The position numbers were made by a program, and so were the translations under genes. Below are positions 58,921 to 64,000 of a stretch of DNA of 64,000 nucleotides, piece by piece. Every line of letters begins with the position of its first letter. Position 1 is the stretch's first letter. A model generated the notes under the pieces. That model made no database searches. It saw only the letters and a program-made list of their open reading frames with translations, and was not told the DNA's origin. Location: contig JACQFI010000003.1 in assembly GCA_016200135.1 (NCBI GenBank), positions 62,001 to 126,000 of the forward strand, given 5' to 3'. The DNA comes from Planctomycetota bacterium (lineage in GTDB: Bacteria; Planctomycetota; SZUA-567; H5-PLA8).

Positions 58921-59304
58921 TCAGGCGTCGGCTTTCTGGCCGTTGCCGTCGCCACTGAGCGACGCAGCGGTGGACTTTGCGGGCTTCTTCTCGGACTGTT
59001 CCTGGCTCTTGCGCTCGGATTCGATGCGCTTGACCTTCTCCTTCATCAAGCGGCCTACTTTAAAGTGCACCACCGTTTTGGCGGGGACCATCACCGTCGC
59101 TCCGGTGCGCGGATTGCGCGCCACGCGCGCCTTCTTCTGCATGATGTCGAAGACGCCGAACTCGCGGAACTCCAGCCGGTTCCCGCGGGCCAGTTCTTCG
59201 ACGACTTCGTCGAGGAACGATTGGATGATGTCCTTGGCGATGTTCTGTTTGTGGTTGGTCTTTAAGGCTACGCGCCGGACCAATTCCCGCTTTGTGGTGG
59301 CCAC
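58921..59304 (-). CDS. HU/IHF-family DNA-binding protein
   Basis: HU-type proteins bend and compact DNA as dimers. The 127-residue product has the family helices (KRELVRRVALKTNHKQNIAKDIIQSFLDEVVEEL) and the beta-arm with RNPRTGATVMVPAKTVVHFKVG. The last 30 or so residues are an added Lys/Ser/Ala-rich tail. Whether it is HU or IHF cannot be told; the longer tail and single copy favour a lineage-specific HU. Confidence 0.93.
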   Translation of the reverse strand: MATTKRELVRRVALKTNHKQNIAKDIIQSFLDEVVEELARGNRLEFREFGVFDIMQKKARVARNPRTGATVMVPAKTVVHFKVGRLMKEKVKRIESERKSQEQSEKKPAKSTAASLSGDGNGQKADA

Positions 59305-59670
59305 AGACCGTCCCCCCAGCCGCTATACTCAAGCCCGGGCGTAGTCCCCCATACCACGGGACATGCCGCCGCCACCGCAAGACCGCCATTCCTTCAATGC
59401 AGGACGGCACGTCCATGCTGGCAACCGGCTCGAACCTGGCAACGGCGCTCTAGGGTTGAAGCAATCCAAATGAAACGACTGGTTCCAAGGTTCGATACGC
59501 GATTAGGGCTCTACGGCTGACACTACCTCGCGCGCATGGGATGTCAAGGGGGAGGGGTCTTCCGTCCCTTTGTACCTTGGACGAAAAGGGCTCGATATTA
59601 AGACCCTTGACGAGCCGGAGCGTAATGAGTATCACGGATTACGCCATAAATCGCGATCCTGGGCCACCCT
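59305..59670. other. 366-bp divergent intergenic region
   Basis: This gap separates HU (minus) from the S26-like gene (plus). It contains no convincing gene; short open frames across it lack ribosome sites and protein-like composition. One plus-strand promoter candidate is annotated separately at 59607-59635. No clear HU promoter was found. Confidence 0.5.
59607..59635 (+). promoter_or_regulatory. Candidate promoter of the S26-like / TPR / toroid genes
   Basis: TTGACG (59607-59612), a 17-bp spacer and TATCAC (59630-59635) lie 36 bp before the next start codon. The -35 match is good and the -10 is moderate. Confidence 0.4.
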
Positions 59671-60132
59671 ATGCGTGAGACATTCTATACCGCGATCGGT
59701 TATCTATTCATGCTGGCCGCGATCGTGTTTTCGTTCAAACTTTATAAATGGCACGAGCGCGCCGTCATTGAAGCCAACGATCACTCCATGGAACCCGAGT
59801 ACCGTAACAGCAGCTATCCTTTGGATTCTAGTCCGCAGCACGTCTCTGACCTGAAGCTGGACTCCGCCGTCGCCTATTACCTGCCCGGCAGCAATACCGC
59901 CTACCGCATCGCCTGGGTGGTCGCGAAGGAAGGCCAGCATGTGGTGCTTACCGGCGGCAAGGTGATGGTGGACGGCCACCCGTCGCAGGCGAAGGTGCTT
60001 GGATTTACCGTGGAATCCCCCGAGTTTATCGTGCCCCGGGATTGCGTTTTCGTGGTGGCCTGCGCGCCAGAAGACGACTCCCTGAAGTACGGTCCTGTGC
60101 CCATGCGCAACATCAAGGGCATGTTGAAATAA
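59671..60132 (+). CDS. Signal peptidase I-like (S26) protein with missing general base
   Basis: The 153-residue protein has an N-terminal membrane helix (about 7-25) and then an S26-like body. NDHSMEP places Ser39 at the nucleophile position, as in the usual SMxP motif. GGKVMVDGHP and the ending GPVPMRNIKGMLK match the later signal-peptidase boxes. The box that should hold the catalytic Lys-Arg pair reads AYRIAWVVAKEG, with Tyr78 in place of the Lys. The protein may be inactive or use a different base. It is 28 bp upstream of the TPR gene. Confidence 0.68.
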   Translation: MRETFYTAIGYLFMLAAIVFSFKLYKWHERAVIEANDHSMEPEYRNSSYPLDSSPQHVSDLKLDSAVAYYLPGSNTAYRIAWVVAKEGQHVVLTGGKVMVDGHPSQAKVLGFTVESPEFIVPRDCVFVVACAPEDDSLKYGPVPMRNIKGMLK

Positions 60133-60160
60133 GCCCGGTACCCGGCTGACGGAAGCGCGC

Positions 60161-62287
60161 ATGAAGATCGGTCCCTTAAACGTGGGCATTCCCACCCTGG
60201 TCTACTTGGCCCTCGTGGTCATCGTGGCGCTGGCCGACTTCCAACTCTTTACGGCGAAGACGGCGCAGCGGGCCGAAGGGCGGCTGGAACGTTCGATCCG
60301 CGAGTGCATGAACGAGGGCACCGACGACGCCTTGCGCCAGGGCGTGGACTTCTGCCGCCAGGTGCTTGCCGTAACGCCCAACAGCGCGTCCGCCCACCTT
60401 TACCTGGGCAGCTTTCTCTTCCGGCAAGGGCAGTACAAAGAGGCGCAAGGCGCCTTCGAGACGTGCGCGAAGTTGCCCGGTATCGCGGCCGGCGATGCCG
60501 GCATGGCCTATACGGGGGCGGGCGTCTCCGCTTTTGCGCAGGCGCCGGCGGGCGAGCGCTCCAAATCCACCGCCGCGGCCGAGGAACTCTTCAAGAAGGC
60601 GCTGGAAGCCGACAAGAACAGTCCCGACGCCAAGGCCTGCCTTGGAATCATGCTGCTCTGGAAAGGCGGCTTGAGCGCGCCAACGGACGCGCTGGCCAAA
60701 TTCAACGAGGTCCTGGAAGGCAAGCGGCCCCCGGCAAAGACGATCGCCTCGCGGATGTACAACGCGCGCGGCGTGACGCTCTCGCGCCTGGGCCGCGCGG
60801 GCGAATCCGACGAATCCTTCCTGGCCGCGCAGACGATCGATCCGGGCTGGCGCGCCGTACAAGAGAACCGGACGCTTTCTCTGATCTCCAGTCTGGGTCT
60901 CCCCGGCATGCCCGTGGACATGCGCATGAAGCTGATCGACAAGTACAAGGACAACCTGTCCGTCTTCAAGCCCTACGAATACGCCGCGCGCAACAGCATC
61001 GCCACGGGACTCTACCTCACCCGCAAAGACGTCATGTCCAAGGCCTATCTCGAGAAGAATTTTCCGCTCGCGGAAAAGCTGCTGTTCGCGGCCTCGGGAG
61101 ACAAGCCCGCGGAACCCGCCGCCTACCGGAACCTCGCGGGCCTGTACCAGGACCGGCTCTACGGCGATCCCGGCGAAGGCGGCCGGGACGGGTTGCTGGC
61201 GCAACTTCCTCCGGACTATTTCCGCCCGGCCATGACAGCACCCAATATCTGGAAGGACGGAGCGACCGCCGACCGGCCGCAGGCCGCGCAGCAGGTGCTT
61301 GACGACATCCGCAAGTGCGCCAACGCGGAATCCGAGGCTCTCACGCGCCTGATGAACAAGGCGAAGCTCGACACGCCTCAGCAAGTGGATGCGCAACTGC
61401 ATATCTTCGGCGCGCAGTACATATTGATGGCCACCTCAACGGCCGCGGAAGCCGAGAAACGGCAGAGCGAGCTGCTGAAGTCCGCCGCCGCCATGGTGGC
61501 CCTGGCCGAGGAAAATCCCGCGGCGCTGCGCGCGTACGGTTCCCTGCTGCTGCGCGCCGGCGACTACAAGAAAGCCTTCGAGTTCCTGGGCAAGGCGCGC
61601 GCGAAGGGCGACGGTTCGGAGGAATTGGGCAAAGCGCTTGAAGACATGTCGCGCAAGCCGGTCGTCTTCGATATGCGCCCGCGCCGCGTGGGCCATTTCG
61701 GCAAGGGCCGGCCCCTCTTCGGCGGTTCGATTCAGGTGTTGAGCTGCCCGGGCGCGGTGAACGCGACCCTGACGGTCGACGGCAAGAAGATGGACGCGGC
61801 CATGAGCGGCACGCAGTTGCTCGCGCTGGCCTATGATACGCAGATGACCGACGGCGAGCACAAGATCGAGATCGAGGCCGAGGACGCGATCGGCAACAAG
61901 GCCCAGATGTCCACCAGCCATTTCGTGGACAAGCGCCCGCCGACCTTGAAACTCGATCCGGACGGCGGAGAGCTGGACGGCCCGCGGCCCGTCTGGACGA
62001 TTGCGCTCGAAGACGTTGGTGTCGGCATCGACCAGGCGAGCGTGAAGGTCGAATTCAACTCGCTGGGGGCCGGCTCCACGCCCTGCAAGGACCTGCTGGT
62101 CTCGGAAGGGGTCTACCAGAAAGAGATTTCCTCCCTGAATGTGAAGCAGAACGACCGGATTCCCGGAGATACGTTCAAGATCGCGCCCATCCGCGACCTG
62201 GGCGCCGGAGCGTACCAGTTGCGGATCGTTTTCGCGGACAAAGCCGGCAACCTGAAGACCGAACTCAAGGCGGTCAAGATCAAATAA
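60161..62287 (+). CDS. Membrane-anchored TPR protein with C-terminal Ig-like domain
   Basis: The 708-residue protein begins with a membrane helix (about 11-30). TPR-like helical pairs follow from about residue 40 to 500, for example ASAHLYLGSFLFRQGQYKEAQGAFETCAKL and ALRAYGSLLLRAGDYKKAFEFLGKARA. The C-terminal 190 residues are beta-rich (ATLTVDGKKMDA... IEIEAEDAIGNKAQM... AGAYQLRIVFADKAGNLKTELKAVKIK), reading as two Ig/cadherin-like modules. A scaffold in the periplasm is likely. The next gene starts 18 bp after it. Confidence 0.8.
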   Translation: MKIGPLNVGIPTLVYLALVVIVALADFQLFTAKTAQRAEGRLERSIRECMNEGTDDALRQGVDFCRQVLAVTPNSASAHLYLGSFLFRQGQYKEAQGAFETCAKLPGIAAGDAGMAYTGAGVSAFAQAPAGERSKSTAAAEELFKKALEADKNSPDAKACLGIMLLWKGGLSAPTDALAKFNEVLEGKRPPAKTIASRMYNARGVTLSRLGRAGESDESFLAAQTIDPGWRAVQENRTLSLISSLGLPGMPVDMRMKLIDKYKDNLSVFKPYEYAARNSIATGLYLTRKDVMSKAYLEKNFPLAEKLLFAASGDKPAEPAAYRNLAGLYQDRLYGDPGEGGRDGLLAQLPPDYFRPAMTAPNIWKDGATADRPQAAQQVLDDIRKCANAESEALTRLMNKAKLDTPQQVDAQLHIFGAQYILMATSTAAEAEKRQSELLKSAAAMVALAEENPAALRAYGSLLLRAGDYKKAFEFLGKARAKGDGSEELGKALEDMSRKPVVFDMRPRRVGHFGKGRPLFGGSIQVLSCPGAVNATLTVDGKKMDAAMSGTQLLALAYDTQMTDGEHKIEIEAEDAIGNKAQMSTSHFVDKRPPTLKLDPDGGELDGPRPVWTIALEDVGVGIDQASVKVEFNSLGAGSTPCKDLLVSEGVYQKEISSLNVKQNDRIPGDTFKIAPIRDLGAGAYQLRIVFADKAGNLKTELKAVKIK

Positions 62288-62305
62288 CGGAGCGCGCGGC
62301 CAACG

Positions 62306-63775
62306 ATGCAGTGTCCCTTCTGCAAGCACGATATCCCGATCAATAAGGAATACTGCCCGTTCTGCGGCAAGCGGATCACCGTCGGCTTCGACCAGATCGC
62401 GGCTTCCGTGCACAGCGACGCGTCGAACCGGCGCGGCGAGCAGGTCACGAGCTTCCTGCGCTGGACCTTCGCGGGGCTGCTGGTGGCCGGTGCGGTCATC
62501 TATGGCCTGAACGATCTCTGGGACCGGCCCCTGGTATACGACGGGGCCGACCTGCCTGCGCCGGACGCGCCGCCGTCGGAGCCTTCCGGCACCGGAACCA
62601 TCTTGAAGCCCTACAAAGAACTCCAGCCGCTTGCTGCCTATCAGGGCCAGGCGCCGCGCGTCTTCCGCTACCGCTTCGATCCGCTGCGCAACGAACTGCG
62701 CGACCAGCACGGCGGCTCGGCGCAGACCACCGACGCCGTCCGGCGCGGGCTGGCCTATCTGCGCACCCAGCAGGAGACCGACGGAAGCTGGGCCGCGCGC
62801 ACCGACAACCTCCGCATCAAGGGCGACAAGAGCCAGGCCAACGATTTCAAATGGGCCAAGCATGGCCTTACGGCGCTGGCCCTGCTCGCCTATCTGGGGG
62901 AAGGGGAAACCTGGCTGCCTGTGGCCGGGAACAACCCCGGGCCCTATGCCGCGCCCATCAAGAATGGCCTCACCTTCCTGATGAAGAGCCAGGACGACCA
63001 GAACGGGCGCTTCGGCCCGCCCGACGGGAACTTCATGTTCAACCACACCCTGGCCACCATGGCCGTGGCGGAAGCCGCGGGCATGAGCGGCGATCCGTAT
63101 CTGCGCGAGGCCGCGCGCAAGGGCGTGGAGTTGATCGAACGCACGCAAGGAAGCCGCGGCGGCTGGGGCTACCGGGACGAACTCAAGCAGCGCCAAGATA
63201 CTTCCGTCACGGCTTGGGCGCTGCAGGCTCTGAATGCGGCGCAACAGGCCGGCCTCAAGGTCAGCCCCGAAGTGCTCCAGAAGGCCCAGAAGTTCCTGGA
63301 CGATGTGACCGACCCACGCGCGGGCACCGTTTTTTACGGGGTTGAGGGCGAGGCCTCGGGCATCCCCAAGCAGGCCACGCCGTCCTATGCCGGCGTGACC
63401 TTGATGCTGCGTCAGTTGCTGGGCGAATCCTCCACCTCGCCGGTGGTGCGCATGCTCTCGCGGCGCACCGCCGAGATCCATCCGCGTTCGAAGAAGGAGT
63501 GGGGCAAGGACTGGACGGACAAGAACACGGACTTGGATAAAGAGCGCGCGCTTACCTTCGATCCGCACCGCCTGTACTTCTCGACGTACGGGCTCTTCTA
63601 TTTCGGCGGCGACGAGTGGAACCAGTGGAACACGGCGCTGGTGCCGGTGCTCCTGGAGATGCAGGACCGCGACGGGGCCTGGCGCGCGAACGATATCTGG
63701 TCCGTAAAGGTCGGCGCGACCTATTCCACCGCGCTTTGCGTGATGACCTTACAGGCCTATTACCGTAACCAGTAA
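62306..63775 (+). CDS. Zinc-ribbon membrane protein with squalene-cyclase-like toroid
   Basis: The 489-residue protein begins with a zinc ribbon (Cys3, Cys6, Cys17, Cys20 in MQCPFCKHDI... YCPFCGKRIT), then a membrane helix (about 52-68). The rest is an alpha/alpha-toroid with QW-like repeats: GLAYLRTQQETDGSW, FLMKSQDDQNGRFG, RTQGSRGGWGYRDE and LLEMQDRDGAW. The DxDD motif of true squalene-hopene cyclases is not seen. Such proteins are frequent in Planctomycetota and are usually annotated as terpene-cyclase-like without known function. It shares an operon with the TPR protein. Confidence 0.8.
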   Translation: MQCPFCKHDIPINKEYCPFCGKRITVGFDQIAASVHSDASNRRGEQVTSFLRWTFAGLLVAGAVIYGLNDLWDRPLVYDGADLPAPDAPPSEPSGTGTILKPYKELQPLAAYQGQAPRVFRYRFDPLRNELRDQHGGSAQTTDAVRRGLAYLRTQQETDGSWAARTDNLRIKGDKSQANDFKWAKHGLTALALLAYLGEGETWLPVAGNNPGPYAAPIKNGLTFLMKSQDDQNGRFGPPDGNFMFNHTLATMAVAEAAGMSGDPYLREAARKGVELIERTQGSRGGWGYRDELKQRQDTSVTAWALQALNAAQQAGLKVSPEVLQKAQKFLDDVTDPRAGTVFYGVEGEASGIPKQATPSYAGVTLMLRQLLGESSTSPVVRMLSRRTAEIHPRSKKEWGKDWTDKNTDLDKERALTFDPHRLYFSTYGLFYFGGDEWNQWNTALVPVLLEMQDRDGAWRANDIWSVKVGATYSTALCVMTLQAYYRNQ

Positions 63776-63802
63776 GCCCTCTCGCTTACCCTAACTCTTT
63801 AT

Positions 63803-63831
63803 CTGTCTAATTGTTACAAAGGCTTTACAAT
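63803..63831 (+). promoter_or_regulatory. Pho-box-like repeats before a response regulator
   Basis: CTGTCTA (63803-63809), TTACAAA (63814-63820) and TTACAAT (63825-63831) repeat with an 11-bp period. This matches the E. coli PhoB box rhythm (CTGTCAT-N4-) and its TTACA variants. A looser CTTACC is at 63785. The gap 63776-63973 otherwise holds no gene. The site would suit autoregulation of a PhoB-type gene. Confidence 0.5.
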
Positions 63832-63973
63832 GCCGGTTGGTCTTGTCGGATAGGATGCAAGCATGAGCAGGCTTGCCTCTTTTCCGAAGCCGGCTTTGGG
63901 AATCTTCTGGCGCAAGGGCTGGCCAGGACCGTCCCATTCGTTGGAGAGCCTCGAGCGGCCGCGAGTTCATAGC

Positions 63974-64000
63974 ATGCCCAAGCAGAGCATACTGGTGGTC
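63974..64000 (+). CDS. Response regulator, N-terminus only
   Basis: The ATG at 63974 opens MPKQSILVV and runs off the window edge. This is the first strand of a receiver domain, where ILVV is normally followed by the acidic EDE/DDE pair. An in-frame ATG at 63863 would add 37 residues of unlikely composition. The preceding Pho-box-like repeats hint at a PhoB-type protein; identity cannot be settled from nine residues. Confidence 0.45.

Noticed and set aside
59570..59854. 94-codon plus-strand frame before the S26-like gene
   Set aside because: It runs through the candidate promoter and overlaps the S26-like gene out of frame. No protein family resemblance was seen.
61436..63568. 710-codon minus-strand frame across the TPR and toroid genes
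   Set aside because: It is antisense to two genes with recognisable repeats and a zinc ribbon. There is no ribosome site and no domain-like pattern.

Overview
The window is high-GC bacterial chromosome from a Gram-negative-type cell: YidC has the large periplasmic domain, and there are a lipoprotein, many signal peptides and a BamE-like protein. Several genes point to the Planctomycetota or a nearby PVC-type lineage. These are the secreted DNRLRE/GH123-like proteins, the zinc-ribbon protein with a squalene-cyclase-like toroid, the signal-peptide HEAT-repeat protein, and many intergenic palindromes and simple repeats. The phylum is an inference, not a demonstration. Three genes (12.8-14.0, 16.8-17.3 and 56.7-57.4 kb) look clearly more AT-rich than their neighbours and are probably recent arrivals.

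Layout. 0-3.6 kb: two tandem paralogous secreted proteins on the minus strand, the first cut by the window edge. 3.9-7.5 kb: trigger factor, ClpP and ClpX, a classic protein-quality-control cluster. 7.5-9.6 kb: a DUF47 phosphate-transport accessory protein and a PiT phosphate transporter fused to a fibronectin-III-like tail, behind a three-unit Pho-box-like repeat. 9.8-14 kb: a metallo-beta-lactamase-fold enzyme, serA, and an isolated AIPR-type defence-like gene. 14-17.4 kb: a SirB1-type protein, an ECF sigma factor with its anti-sigma factor, and a small membrane protein. 17.4-20.5 kb: rnpA-yidD-yidC on the minus strand. 20.5-29.5 kb: single metabolic and regulatory genes (amidohydrolase, aldo-keto reductase, Rrf2 regulator, PilC/GspF, split STAS protein, LON-domain protein, NikR-like protein), with a family of short palindromes in the gaps.

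29.7-42.9 kb: a complex I operon in the order nuoA-B-C-D-(lipoprotein)-H-I-J-K-L-M-N. It lacks nuoE, nuoF and nuoG and has unusual insertions in NuoH and NuoM. A near-consensus sigma-70 promoter precedes nuoA. 42.9-48 kb: a zinc-ribbon protein, sfsA, a HEAT-repeat protein and a radical SAM/SPASM protein. 48.3-52.1 kb: infA-rpmJ-rpsM-rpsK-rpsD-rpoA-rplQ, closed by a strong intrinsic terminator. 52.2-64 kb: envelope and signalling genes (GT39 glycosyltransferase, PilZ, metallophosphoesterase, R2K ATP-grasp, HU with Lys-rich neighbours), then an S26-peptidase-like / TPR / toroid gene set. The window ends at the start of a response-regulator gene preceded by a second Pho-box-like element.

No tRNA, rRNA, CRISPR array, transposase or phage gene was recognised. 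The least expected items are the GGA-loop palindrome family, the remodelled complex I, a NikR homologue without metal ligands, the split STAS protein, the Rrf2 gene with an operator laid over its own promoter, and the two Pho-box-like arrays beside phosphate and response-regulator genes.
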